This document shows positions 24,823 to 33,268 of a stretch of 38,545 nt of DNA, piece by piece (the stretch's first letter is position 1; each line of letters opens with the position of its first letter). Source of the DNA: Comamonadaceae bacterium (GTDB lineage Bacteria > Pseudomonadota > Gammaproteobacteria > Burkholderiales > Burkholderiaceae_C); NCBI GenBank assembly GCA_947451285.1, contig CANFYL010000006.1, forward strand, positions 1-38,545. Direction: 5' to 3'. The notes under the pieces are model-generated. The model saw only the letters and a program-made list of their open reading frames with translations. It was not told the DNA's origin and ran no database searches. Both the position numbers and the translations under genes were made by a program.

Positions 24823-26130
24823 TCAGTCCTGCATGGCCTTGTGCATGGCAGTGGTTGCCACATCTTCCAGCCATGCCAAGTCAACACTTTGATGGGCCTC
24901 GCAAATGAACCAAGGTTCGCGCGAGTCAGGCTCCAGCATGACACCTGCGTCAATCAAATGCCAAGCAAATTTTTGGTAAAGCGCGCTGTCGGTCTTGCGC
25001 CAATCGCGGTAGTTGCTGGGCACATCCGGCGTGAAGTGGATGCCAAACATCGCAGGTGGCCCTGCAAAAGCATGGGCAATACCCGCCGCTGTGAACACTC
25101 GGCCTAAGACTTCTTGTATCTGTGTGCCCACCCGATCGATGGTGGCAAAGGCATCGGTCTCGGCCAAGATCTTGAGGGTTGCATGGGCTGCACTGATGGC
25201 CACTAAATTGGCGGTGTAGGTACCGCCGTGCACCACGCCACCTTTGTGCGAGCCCACCACGTCCATCACCTCAGCTCGACCGCCAAAAGCGGCCACAGGG
25301 TAACCATTGCCCATGGCTTTGGCATAGGTGGTCAGATCGGCGTGAATGCCATAGAGCTGCTGTGCACCACCTTTGGCCACACGAAAACCGGTTTTCACTT
25401 CGTCAATCAACAACAGCGTGCCGTGCTGATCACATAAGTCGCGCAATCGCTGTAGCCAGTCAGGGGTAGCCGAAATGCTGCCCGCGTTGCCAATGATGGG
25501 CTCCAACATCACACACGCCAAAGTCTTGGCATGGGCGGCAAACAAGCGATCTAAAGATTCAAAGCTGTTGAGCTCGATGATGTCAAGCAAGCCGCGCGTG
25601 CTGGCAGGAATGCCAGCACCAAAGGGAATCACCTGAGGCGCTTGTGTGCCATGGGGGTCCCAATGCTCGATATCGGACTTCCACATCATCTCGTCATACA
25701 AGCCATGGAATGAGCCTTCGACAATCGCCACCCGGTCTCGTCCGGTGAAGCCACGAGCGGTTCGCAGGGCCCCCATCACCGCTTCGGTGCCTGAGTTGGC
25801 AAAGCGCAGTTTGTCAATGTTGGGGCACAGGGCTTTGATTTGTTGCACCACCTCGGTGTCAAGCGCCGTCGAAAAACCTGAGAGAGTGCCGTGGCGGGTG
25901 ATCTGCTCGATCACTGCGGCATCGACCCGCTCATCGCGGTAGCCCAAGATGATGGGGCCGTACCCTAAGCGAAAGTCCACAAAGGTCTTGCCATCGCAAT
26001 CGGTCAGCACACAGCCTTTGGCGCTTTCAATGAAGACCGTACGGTCATCTCCCCAGTAGCGGTAGTTCTCTGCCACACCTTGCGGCATGTGCAAATGGGC
26101 TTGGGCCATGAGTCGTGATTGTTGGGTCAT
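24823..26130 (-). CDS. Class III aminotransferase (glutamate-1-semialdehyde aminomutase-like)
   Basis: PLP-dependent enzyme of 435 residues from the ATG at 26128-26130. A TTG eight codons upstream could add residues but overlaps the preceding gene. PLP-site features are GTEAVMGALRTARGFTGRD, the Asp motif LLIDEVKTGFRVA, and the Schiff-base Lys in YAKAMGNGYPVAAFGG. The overall layout is that of glutamate-1-semialdehyde 2,1-aminomutase relatives used in catabolism, since the surrounding genes are not heme biosynthesis genes. It is the third gene of an operon with a methyltransferase and a beta-hydroxyacid dehydrogenase. Confidence 0.92.
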   Translation of the reverse strand: MTQQSRLMAQAHLHMPQGVAENYRYWGDDRTVFIESAKGCVLTDCDGKTFVDFRLGYGPIILGYRDERVDAAVIEQITRHGTLSGFSTALDTEVVQQIKALCPNIDKLRFANSGTEAVMGALRTARGFTGRDRVAIVEGSFHGLYDEMMWKSDIEHWDPHGTQAPQVIPFGAGIPASTRGLLDIIELNSFESLDRLFAAHAKTLACVMLEPIIGNAGSISATPDWLQRLRDLCDQHGTLLLIDEVKTGFRVAKGGAQQLYGIHADLTTYAKAMGNGYPVAAFGGRAEVMDVVGSHKGGVVHGGTYTANLVAISAAHATLKILAETDAFATIDRVGTQIQEVLGRVFTAAGIAHAFAGPPAMFGIHFTPDVPSNYRDWRKTDSALYQKFAWHLIDAGVMLEPDSREPWFICEAHQSVDLAWLEDVATTAMHKAMQD

Positions 26131-26150
26131 AGGTGACTTCCCGTTCAAGA

Positions 26151-27065
26151 TCAAAGAGGCTGCCCGTGCGGTGGTCGCAACAACAAGCCGGCTTGCTCTT
26201 CCAACAAGCGCACCACGTGCAACTCAGCGGCTTGCTCGCCGTAGGTCTGTCGGGCTTTTTGAAACAAGGACTGCGCAGCCCCCGCCATGGGCAAGTTGAC
26301 ACCTTGTGAGTCGGCGATGTCGTGAATCAGACCCAAGTCTTTGCAGCACAACGCCAACGAGAAACTCGGGTCATAGTGGCCTGCAAAAATCGATGGCACA
26401 TCGTGCTCGGCCACCCAGCTGTTGCCAGCGCTGGATTTGATCGCCTCCCAGACCGTCTCCAATGGAACGCCAGCCTTGGCACCCAACATCAAACCCTCGC
26501 CAATGGCAGCAGCGCTCACGAACCACAGCAAGTTGGTCAACAACTTGATGGTCGCACCGTTGCCAGGCGCACCCACATGAAATATTTTTTCCCCCACCAC
26601 CTCGAAGATGGGTTTGTGCTTTTCAAAGCAGGCTTTGTCACCCCCGACAAAAATTGACAACCGGCCCAAAGCAGCAAAGTCAACCGCATTGGTCACCGGC
26701 GCCTCCAAAAAGTCGATCTCCCGAGCTTTGGCCAAGATCACCAACTCACGCACCAAGTCCACTGCGCTGGTCGACGTGTCGATCACACACGTGCCTGGCT
26801 TCATGGCAGCCAGCACTCCATCCTCTCCCATCATCACCTCTCGCACTTGTGAGGGTCCTGGCAAAGAAGCCAACACCACATCAGCTGCTGCTGCACCTTC
26901 GGCCAGGCTCTCGACCCAAGTCGCGCCAAGCACAAGCAAGTTATCTGCTTTGCCAGGGGTGACGTCAAACACACTGACTTTGTAACCCGCCTTGATGAGG
27001 TTGGCTGCCATGGGGTTGCCCATGTTGCCAACGCCGACAAAAAACAAATGCGGTAGTGGACTCAT
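26151..27065 (-). CDS. NAD(P)-dependent beta-hydroxyacid dehydrogenase (2-hydroxy-3-oxopropionate reductase-like)
   Basis: Beta-hydroxyacid dehydrogenase of 304 residues, third member of this family in the window. The cofactor motif is FFVGVGNMGNPMAANLIKAGY. The substrate loop is LEAPVTNAVDFAALG, where the usual SGG is altered to TNA, and the catalytic Lys is in GNGATIKLLTNLLWF. It overlaps the methyltransferase gene upstream by 4 bp and lies 20 bp before the aminotransferase start. A dehydrogenase and a class III aminotransferase in one operon suggest conversion of an alcohol or aldehyde to an amine or the reverse. Confidence 0.91.
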   Translation of the reverse strand: MSPLPHLFFVGVGNMGNPMAANLIKAGYKVSVFDVTPGKADNLLVLGATWVESLAEGAAAADVVLASLPGPSQVREVMMGEDGVLAAMKPGTCVIDTSTSAVDLVRELVILAKAREIDFLEAPVTNAVDFAALGRLSIFVGGDKACFEKHKPIFEVVGEKIFHVGAPGNGATIKLLTNLLWFVSAAAIGEGLMLGAKAGVPLETVWEAIKSSAGNSWVAEHDVPSIFAGHYDPSFSLALCCKDLGLIHDIADSQGVNLPMAGAAQSLFQKARQTYGEQAAELHVVRLLEEQAGLLLRPPHGQPL

Positions 27066-27772
27066 GACTTTGTGAACCCTAAAAACAACTTCCCTCGATT
27101 TTGTTCTGGGGCATAACTGAAGCCATAAAGCGCCATCATCGCTTGTGCCTCAGCAAAAGAATAAGTCCGGTACTTCACGGTTTGGGCCATCATGGTTTGG
27201 GCCCCATCCTTGAGGTAGTAGTGCTTGGTGAAGCCAATCGGAGTGGGCTCAATCTTTTGGGAGTAAACCATGCCATTGGAGATCACCGTTTCATAGTCAT
27301 GGTGTGGCCCTTGGATACCGAGCAACAAGGTGCCATTTTTGGCCACACACTTTGACAAGCATTGAAAACCGGCATGGTTGGCGGCATCTTCTGGAATATG
27401 ACTGACCAGGAAGGGCTCTTGATCACCGTCGATCACAAAGTACCACACGCCCCCATAGGAAAAGGCCAAGTCATGCTCATGACCTAAGACCAACTCACAC
27501 ACGTTTTGTTGAGAGAGCGACACATTTGAAAACGACTCCAAACGTTGCTGCGCAATATCCAACATCGGCTGCGTCAAATCTATGCCGTCAATCCGCACAT
27601 GGGGTCGCCTTTTGGCTAACTCTTCCAGAATCAAACCTGTGCCACAGCCAATTTCTAAAACATGATGGAGTGGCTCATGTGTCACTAAATTGTTCACAAT
27701 CTTTTCGTAGTCGTAATACCCTGATGTCATGATGACATCGTAGTAATTCGCCATATTGGAATAGTCCCCCAT
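27062..27772 (-). CDS. Class I SAM-dependent methyltransferase
   Basis: Cytosolic methyltransferase-like protein of 236 residues from the ATG at 27770-27772, which has AGGG just upstream. A GTG four codons earlier and a Met six codons later (MANYYDVI) are alternatives. Motif I is LEIGCGTGLILEEL, followed by the Asp/Glu of motif II in RIDGIDLTQPMLDIA. The later segment AFSYGGVWYFV corresponds to motif IV. The C-terminal half is not assignable to a specific substrate class. It is the first gene of the operon with the dehydrogenase and aminotransferase. Confidence 0.88.
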   Translation of the reverse strand: MGDYSNMANYYDVIMTSGYYDYEKIVNNLVTHEPLHHVLEIGCGTGLILEELAKRRPHVRIDGIDLTQPMLDIAQQRLESFSNVSLSQQNVCELVLGHEHDLAFSYGGVWYFVIDGDQEPFLVSHIPEDAANHAGFQCLSKCVAKNGTLLLGIQGPHHDYETVISNGMVYSQKIEPTPIGFTKHYYLKDGAQTMMAQTVKYRTYSFAEAQAMMALYGFSYAPEQNRGKLFLGFTKS

Positions 27773-28053
27773 AAGTCCCTGCACCCCTTGTCATTCGTTT
27801 TAAAAATCTTCGCAAATTGCGCATCCTGCGGGGTCAGTTTATGCGACTTGATTGAGCGCATAAAAGTCAAGAAACTCACTCAATGATTTGAGTTCTTTTG
27901 TACTATTCAAATCCAATTGAACAAACGAACACATTTGCGCAAACTAACGTCAGGCCCCGCCCTGCAACGATCAGTTCAATCAATCAAGGGAGCAAAACTG
28001 GGCACAAATGCGCGACACTTATGTGGTCTGCGTTTCACCTTTGACATTCATCC
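27773..28053. other. A+T-rich intergenic region between divergent genes
   Basis: This 281-bp gap separates the methyltransferase (minus) from the SET-domain gene (plus), so it should hold both promoters. I see short imperfect inverted repeats, such as ATGCG at 27841-27845 with CGCAT at 27857-27861. No convincing -35/-10 pair, RNA gene or coding frame is visible. Confidence 0.5.
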
Positions 28054-28482
28054 ATGAAAAAAAACAAAATAGAAATCATCAAGCACCTGCAACAAGAGGT
28101 GTATTGCAAATTGGGCATTTCTAAGATCGCCGGCATTGGGGTTTTTGCATTGCGATCTATTCCCAAAGGCATCGACCCTTTGAAGTCTTGGCTTCCCACC
28201 AAAGAGGTAGAAATTCCGCTCAAAGAGTTGAACAAACTACCCACAAGTGTGAGAAAGCAAGTTCATTCTTTTTGTTATGTCGACAACAAAGACAAGTACT
28301 TTTCCATCCCTACATATGGAATGAATGCCATGAACATGGCCATCTATCTGAACCATTCCAAAAATCCCAATCTTCGTTTCAAGAAGAATGGCACGCTGGT
28401 TTCCTTAAAAAACATACGTGTTGGCGAAGAACTTTTCATCGACTACGACGAGAGCTTTGGAGAAACCCATATTTTCAAATGA
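28054..28482 (+). CDS. Stand-alone SET-domain protein, putative protein lysine methyltransferase
   Basis: Protein of 142 residues consisting almost wholly of a SET domain. The N-terminal piece GISKIAGIGVFALRSIPKG matches the opening SET strand. YLNHSKNPNL is the NHSxxPN cofactor motif. IRVGEELFIDYDESFG matches the GEELxxDY catalytic motif with its Tyr. There is no post-SET cysteine region. Small bacterial SET proteins methylate lysines of ribosomal, chromatin-like or host proteins. The coding stretch has many AAA and AAT codons and is A+T-rich relative to the catabolic operons, consistent with acquisition. It converges on the transferase-like gene at 28517. Confidence 0.9.
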   Translation: MKKNKIEIIKHLQQEVYCKLGISKIAGIGVFALRSIPKGIDPLKSWLPTKEVEIPLKELNKLPTSVRKQVHSFCYVDNKDKYFSIPTYGMNAMNMAIYLNHSKNPNLRFKKNGTLVSLKNIRVGEELFIDYDESFGETHIFK

Positions 28483-28486
28483 ATTT

Positions 28487-28510
28487 GCGCACCCTCATCC
28501 CAGTGTGCGC
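28487..28510. repeat. Inverted repeat between convergent genes
   Basis: GCGCAC (28487-28492) and GTGCGC (28505-28510) form a 6-bp inverted repeat with a 12-base loop in the gap after the SET gene. There is no T run, so it is only a weak terminator candidate. Confidence 0.25.
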
Positions 28511-28516
28511 CATGAT

Positions 28517-29368
28517 TCAGTGTGAATCGCGATAAATTTGATTCAACTGATGGGGTTTGAAATCGATGTGTAAGGGCGAGGTGGGATCCATGACCAAAGG
28601 ATGGTCTAGATCTGTGAGCGCAATGGCATAGATAGGTTCAAAGTCAGTGACAAACAATGCTTTGTAACCATAGTCGTCCACTGGACCTAGGTTGTAGTAC
28701 TTGTAACCATTTTTCGCGGCCCATTTAGAGGCAAGCAAGCACGCGTAAATTCCGGGTGATCGATTCTTGAATGCACGGTTCCACTGACAAAAACTACCGT
28801 AGACCTGGTTGTACTTGGGCAGCAACACCGAAACATCTGTCAAGACCAACTCACCTTGGCTGTCATGAACGCGCAAGATCAAGACATCCAAATCTTTGAT
28901 GTAGTCGACGAAACCGTCAATTTCACGATCGTCAATTTCATAGGCTGCAAAGTGTTCACCGCCCATTTCGTACAAGTCCTCGACCGTCAAATCACGCCCT
29001 GCAATGACGATTTCGTTGTAGGTAAATGTTTTGTAGAGCTTTTCAAGTTCTTTGAACTTTCTCTCCCGTCGAGGCTCTGACCAAAATCCTTGATCTGCCA
29101 CATTCACCAAGCCATATTTGTCATTGATGGGTACGCCATAGGGACCGTCAGGCGGTAAAGCGTAGACCACGAAGGGTTTTGGCGCCGATGCCAACATTTC
29201 TTCTGAAACATCAATGTAAGGACACAAAGCATCCCATCGGGTGGTGTAGTAGTGAATGTCGTTGTGCGAGCTGTCCACGCATAAATTGTCTTGCGTCCAA
29301 CTCTGGTAGCCAACTGACCTGGTCACCAATTCAGCTTCTACTTCGTCAAAGGAACAAAGGCCATTCAT
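28517..29368 (-). CDS. GNAT/aminoacyl-transferase-like protein of unknown substrate
   Basis: Protein of 283 residues without a family I can name firmly. The C-terminal half (about residues 165-255) runs as LILRVHDSQGELVLTDVSV, GIYACLLASKWAAKNGYKYY and NLGPVDDYGYKALF. This resembles the GNAT-fold C-domain of leucyl/arginyl-tRNA-protein transferases, where a GTFAILRQIELARERGL-type helix is followed by YLGYWI and a KARF-like strand. The N-terminal half is rich in Tyr, Asp and Trp and is unassigned. The ATG at 29366-29368 overlaps the stop of the cysteine-cluster gene by 4 bp, so the two products probably act together. Acyl- or aminoacyl-transfer to a protein or small molecule is inference. Confidence 0.7.
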   Translation of the reverse strand: MNGLCSFDEVEAELVTRSVGYQSWTQDNLCVDSSHNDIHYYTTRWDALCPYIDVSEEMLASAPKPFVVYALPPDGPYGVPINDKYGLVNVADQGFWSEPRRERKFKELEKLYKTFTYNEIVIAGRDLTVEDLYEMGGEHFAAYEIDDREIDGFVDYIKDLDVLILRVHDSQGELVLTDVSVLLPKYNQVYGSFCQWNRAFKNRSPGIYACLLASKWAAKNGYKYYNLGPVDDYGYKALFVTDFEPIYAIALTDLDHPLVMDPTSPLHIDFKPHQLNQIYRDSH

Positions 29369-29808
29369 TGTTTAATTTCCTTTTTCAAGGGCTGTTGAGG
29401 CATTTTCTTGAGCTCAAAATAATCGCGATCAACTTCTGAATTTTTCTTTAAAAAATTCGGATCGGTTTTGATAAGATTTTTCAACTCTCTGACCACGCCA
29501 TTGAAGTGGCGTGAGGCATTGCTGAGAGGTTGCTTCAATTGATCGATGTAGTCTGGCATCAAAGGACATTCCACATCAAAATACAAGTTGCCGGAGGTCG
29601 GGTTGAATGACAGTGGATAAAGTTTGCATGAAAACGGTTTCTCATCTGCAAGCACACAACCAGATGCACCCAAATGCTCGCAATCACCTTGAATACAAAG
29701 AGGACCAAATTTTTTCATTTCTTTAGCTGTGAGTGTGATGTCAAGCGCTGGATAACCAGCTTCGACATTGCAACAGCGCTGACATTCAGCACAGCGATTA
29801 AAAGGCAT
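29365..29808 (-). CDS. YkgJ-type cysteine-cluster protein
   Basis: Protein of 147 residues with CAECQRCC (Cys 6, 9, 12, 13) at its N-terminus and further Cys in GPLCIQGDC, GCVLADEKPFSCKLYP and VECPLMPD. The CxxCxxCC pattern and the KLYPLSF segment define the YkgJ/UPF0153 family, whose members are thought to hold zinc or an iron-sulfur cluster. The ATG at 29806-29808 with AGG a few bases upstream is preferred to a TTG five codons earlier. It overlaps the transferase-like gene by 4 bp. The C-terminal 50 residues are lysine-rich. Confidence 0.88.
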   Translation of the reverse strand: MPFNRCAECQRCCNVEAGYPALDITLTAKEMKKFGPLCIQGDCEHLGASGCVLADEKPFSCKLYPLSFNPTSGNLYFDVECPLMPDYIDQLKQPLSNASRHFNGVVRELKNLIKTDPNFLKKNSEVDRDYFELKKMPQQPLKKEIKQ

Positions 29809-30091
29809 GTGCTGACCTAGCAAAAGAAAAAAGAGGGGTCACAAATACAAGGCATTTAAATTGGACGGTGGTGGAGTTTAATCAAAAAAATCGTCAAAAA
29901 ACAAACTCAGCTCAAAGCAAGCTTTCACGCATGCCATGCTGCCTGAAATCGATCACATCCATCACACCGAGTTCGATCGAATCAAGCTCCGATCATGGGA
30001 GTGATGTAATAGAGCCTTCAAGAAAAATTCAATTCGAAATTTGCAACTGCACAATCTGCAAATGTGTGCAATTTACAAAGGGGAATTTCCA
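29809..30091. other. Intergenic region upstream of yebC
   Basis: This 283-bp gap separates the divergent cysteine-cluster gene and yebC. It is A+T-rich near both genes and contains TTTGCA and TGCAAA elements just before the yebC ribosome-binding site. I see no confident promoter hexamers, RNA gene or coding frame. Confidence 0.45.
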
Positions 30092-30805
30092 ATGGGCGCT
30101 CAATGGAAAGCCAAACACAAAGACGTTGCTGCCAACGCCAAAGGTCGCATGTTTGGCAAATTATCCAAAGACATCATGGTGGCTGCACGTCATGGTGCCG
30201 ACCCGGCATCTAACGCTCGGTTGCGTTTGGTGGTCGAACAAGCGCGCAAAGTCTCCATGCCCAAAGAGACGCTCGACCGGGCGATCAAAAAGGGGGCTGG
30301 ACTCACCGGAGAAGCCGTGCATTTTGAACACGTCATGTACGAGGGCTTTGCCCCACACAGGGTGGCCGTCATGGTGGAGTGTTTGACCGACAATGTGAAC
30401 CGCGCCGCTTCAGAGATGCGTGTCCTTTTTCGCAAAGGACAACTCGGCACCTCGGGCTCGGTAGCATGGGACTTTGATCACTTGGGCATGATTGAGGCGC
30501 AAGCAAGCACCCCCAATGCAGACCCAGACATGGCAGCGATTGAATCTGGCGCACAAGACCTAGAAGCCGGTGACGAAGCTGGAACAATCTTGTTTTTGAC
30601 CGACCCAAGCGACCTTGATTTGGTCAGCCGCTCACTGCCAAACTATGGATTTCATGTGTTGTCAGCCAAGCTAGGCTACAAACCTAAAAACCCCATTGAT
30701 CCAAACAGCTTGAGCGCTCAAGCCTTGGATGAAGTTGAAACATTTTTAGCAGCCATCGACAACAACGACGATGTGCAAAACGTCTTTGTTGGTTTGGCAG
30801 GTTGA
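30092..30805 (+). CDS. yebC: YebC/PmpR (TACO1) family protein
   Basis: Cytosolic protein of 237 residues, the usual family length. The start at 30092 follows AAAGGGG; an upstream in-frame ATG lacks this site and the family N-terminus [18 protein letters not shown]. The core family signatures [46 protein letters not shown] and [14 protein letters not shown] are intact. YebC-type proteins bind DNA as regulators in some bacteria. More recent work on the family indicates a ribosome-associated role in translating proline-rich or difficult sequences. It is often near ruvC, but here it stands alone, convergent with the response regulator. Confidence 0.96.
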   Translation: MGAQWKAKHKDVAANAKGRMFGKLSKDIMVAARHGADPASNARLRLVVEQARKVSMPKETLDRAIKKGAGLTGEAVHFEHVMYEGFAPHRVAVMVECLTDNVNRAASEMRVLFRKGQLGTSGSVAWDFDHLGMIEAQASTPNADPDMAAIESGAQDLEAGDEAGTILFLTDPSDLDLVSRSLPNYGFHVLSAKLGYKPKNPIDPNSLSAQALDEVETFLAAIDNNDDVQNVFVGLAG

Positions 30806-30807
30806 GT

Positions 30808-30820
30808 CCCAACTGTTGGG
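30808..30820. terminator. Short palindrome between convergent yebC and response regulator genes
   Basis: CCCAAC T GTTGGG (30808-30820) fills most of the 18-bp gap between the two convergent stop codons. It can form only a short hairpin and has no T run, so bidirectional termination is tentative. Confidence 0.3.
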
Positions 30821-30823
30821 TCA

Positions 30824-31801
30824 CTATGCGCCCATCATGGCTAAGAAATGGTCCGCGATGACGGGGCAATAAAGTTTGCCACGGTTGCTGGCCACGATGC
30901 GAAGAGCCTGCGCAGGCGAACTGGCTGTTTCTGTGTACTCACCACTGATCAACTCCTCATAGGACTCCACCAAACCCACAATACGCGCGCCCAGCGGAAT
31001 GCTGTCGCCACTAAGTTTGTCAGGGAAACCTGTGCCATCAAAGAATTCATGGTGCGATCGCACAATCGCGCCAACCGCCTCTAGCTCTTGAGAAATCGTT
31101 AAACTCATCTGCCCCATGGCGCAGTGCTTCTTGTACAACTTAACTTCTGACAGCGGCAACTCGAAATACTTGATGGCCAAGATGCGATCACTGAGTCCAA
31201 TTTTTCCTACGTCGTGCAACAAGCCTGCAATGAATACCTCTTGCTGTGCAATCTCATCCAAGCCAGCCTGATGCGCTAACTTCTTGGACAAATCTGCAAC
31301 ACGCCGAGAATGGGCCAGCAAGGCAGGCATGCGTAAATCCATCAGCCCAGAAAACGCTTTGATGGAAGACACATACGACGCACGCAAACGCGCATGCTTG
31401 GCCTTAGCCAACTCGCCCAACTCAATCGCAGACTTGATCACTCCCACCAATTCAGCATCAATCCAGGGCTTGGTTAAATAACGGTAAATTTCACCCTGGT
31501 TGATGGCGGCAACTGCGCTGTTGATATCAGCGGTCCCCGTCAACAACAAACGCATGGTGTCAGGCCATTTCTCTCTCACCTTTTCCAACAACTCCACGCC
31601 AGTCATTCCAGGCATTTGCAAGTCCGTGAGTAAAACGTGGAATTGATCTTTCTGCATCAGCTCCAAAGCTAAGGCCCCACTTTCGGCAGTGACCACTTGA
31701 AACCCCTCCAAGACCAACATACGTCGAAGAGCTGAAAGAATATTCGCTTCATCGTCAACACAAAGTACTGAAAACTGCGAAGGATCAAAGGCGATGGTCA
31801 T
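30824..31801 (-). CDS. Response regulator with HD-GYP-type output domain
   Basis: Two-component regulator of 325 residues in the RpfG style. The receiver domain has the acidic pair in LCVDDEAN, phosphoacceptor Asp60 in LLTDLQMPGMTG, Thr in LLTGTAD, and Lys in YLTKPW. The HD-GYP domain follows with LLHDVGKIG (His195-Asp196) and SHHEFFDGTGFPDKLSG. Here the GYP triplet reads GFP. Such domains hydrolyse cyclic-di-GMP or bind it. The Tyr-to-Phe change is conservative. It overlaps the histidine kinase gene by 4 bp and is the last gene of a PhnD-like protein, kinase and regulator operon, so it is the likely output of that sensor. Confidence 0.94.
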   Translation of the reverse strand: MTIAFDPSQFSVLCVDDEANILSALRRMLVLEGFQVVTAESGALALELMQKDQFHVLLTDLQMPGMTGVELLEKVREKWPDTMRLLLTGTADINSAVAAINQGEIYRYLTKPWIDAELVGVIKSAIELGELAKAKHARLRASYVSSIKAFSGLMDLRMPALLAHSRRVADLSKKLAHQAGLDEIAQQEVFIAGLLHDVGKIGLSDRILAIKYFELPLSEVKLYKKHCAMGQMSLTISQELEAVGAIVRSHHEFFDGTGFPDKLSGDSIPLGARIVGLVESYEELISGEYTETASSPAQALRIVASNRGKLYCPVIADHFLAMMGA

Positions 31802-33267
31802 GTCTGACTCCTAGAAAGAGCTGCCTCTAAGGCGTGTTGCTTGATTGGCAAAGTGATACGAAATGTTGTGCCTACACCCAATTTGCTCTGAACAGTCAGT
31901 GTGCCTGAGTGGCGGTGGATGATGCCCAACGATACCGACAACCCCAGACCAGTACCCAAACCTTGGGGTTTGGTGGTGAAAAATGGATCGAAGATTTTTG
32001 AGATCACTTCTTCGGAAATACCCGAACCATTGTCTTGCACCTCCAACCACACCTGTGTGGCCTCATGGCCGCTGCGAAGCGTGATCAAGCCACGCGTGTC
32101 AGGGTTCATGGCATGGGCTGCATTGACGATCAAATTCAGCAGAACTTGGTTGATTTGAGAGGGTACGCATTCCACGTGAGGAATTGGCGTGAGGGCCAGT
32201 TCAACATCGGCGCGACGTTTGACTTCACCGCTGACAATGTTGAGTGTCGATTGCAAACCCTGCAGCAAATCAGAGGGCACAAACTCAGTGATGGCATTGG
32301 AGCGAGAGAAATCTTTCAAATCTCTCACGATATTTTTGATCCGAGTCAAACCCTCTTGGGTCTCTGCCATCAAAGGTTGAAGGTCTGCGCGGATGGCTTC
32401 GTAGTTTAATTTTTTCGTCAACATCACCAAATCGTGCGCGTGGGATGCGTCCATCGACGTGTCTTGTGCAATCGCAGTGTCGAGAATTTTTTCGTACACC
32501 TTCAGGTATTTTTCAAGCGTTGACAAATTGGACGAAACATAACCCACTGGATTGTTGATCTCGTGGGCTACGCCTGCTGCCAGTTGACCTAAAGATGCCA
32601 GCTTTTCAGAGGCTAGCAAACGCTCGGAAGCATCATCGAGTTGCATGCCAATGAAGTGCTCGCGGCGCACCACTGAAAAGTAAAAGCGCCATAAAAAGAC
32701 CCCCAGGATCACGCTGCCAGAAAGCACTGACATGGCTGACAACCACAACGTTTGCTGGCGTAAGTGACTGACATCGTCCGTGTCCAGAGAATTACTGGTT
32801 TGAATACGCACCCACCCCAAATTCAGTCCCAGGGTAATTTTTTGCCACGTGGTGATGAAATGTTCGTCCCTGGATTGAATGATGTCGGATGCATCTTCTG
32901 TCGGTACGGTGACCTTGTCTGCTGCCATTTGATGGGTCGGAGTTTTTCCTTGTACCCGCGCCAAGTGCGTCATCACCCTGCCCTGCATGTCTGTCACCAT
33001 CACAGCGTAGACATCGTCGTTGGCCATGGTTTGGAACATACGGGCTTCAACCGCGGAATAGTCTTTCAACACCACTTGGTCAGCAACCGCCACCACCAAA
33101 CCCTGCGTGAGATTTTTGGCCATTTGAAACTTGCTCTCCCACAGCAAGCTTTTGGACTGGTAATAAGCCAACACACCCGTTCCAATTTGCAACAAGGCCA
33201 AAGCCAGCCCAATCATCAAGGCAGGACGAAGACTCTTCCATTGACGCTGGCCGATATGGATGTTCAT
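31798..33267 (-). CDS. Membrane sensor histidine kinase
   Basis: Kinase of 489 residues. A first membrane helix (about residues 17-36) and a second (about 174-198) flank a periplasmic region of roughly 135 residues with no domain I can name. The dimerisation box has [18 protein letters not shown], with His235 as the phosphorylation site. The ATP-binding part shows the N box (LIVNAAHAM), then [15 protein letters not shown] and [13 protein letters not shown]. It starts 1 bp after the PhnD-like gene stop and overlaps the HD-GYP response regulator by 4 bp, so the three genes form one module. The PhnD-like protein may deliver the signal to its periplasmic domain. Confidence 0.95.
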   Translation of the reverse strand: MNIHIGQRQWKSLRPALMIGLALALLQIGTGVLAYYQSKSLLWESKFQMAKNLTQGLVVAVADQVVLKDYSAVEARMFQTMANDDVYAVMVTDMQGRVMTHLARVQGKTPTHQMAADKVTVPTEDASDIIQSRDEHFITTWQKITLGLNLGWVRIQTSNSLDTDDVSHLRQQTLWLSAMSVLSGSVILGVFLWRFYFSVVRREHFIGMQLDDASERLLASEKLASLGQLAAGVAHEINNPVGYVSSNLSTLEKYLKVYEKILDTAIAQDTSMDASHAHDLVMLTKKLNYEAIRADLQPLMAETQEGLTRIKNIVRDLKDFSRSNAITEFVPSDLLQGLQSTLNIVSGEVKRRADVELALTPIPHVECVPSQINQVLLNLIVNAAHAMNPDTRGLITLRSGHEATQVWLEVQDNGSGISEEVISKIFDPFFTTKPQGLGTGLGLSVSLGIIHRHSGTLTVQSKLGVGTTFRITLPIKQHALEAALSRSQT

Positions 33268-33268
33268 A

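Noticed and set aside
27841-27861. ATGCG...CGCAT short inverted repeat as a terminator or operator
   Set aside because: The arms are only 5 bp with an 11-base loop and no T run or neighbouring motif, which is expected by chance in an A+T-rich gap.
30061-30100. Longer YebC with an N-terminal extension from an upstream in-frame ATG
   Set aside because: The conserved family N-terminus begins at 30092 directly after a good ribosome-binding site, and the extension has no similarity to the family.
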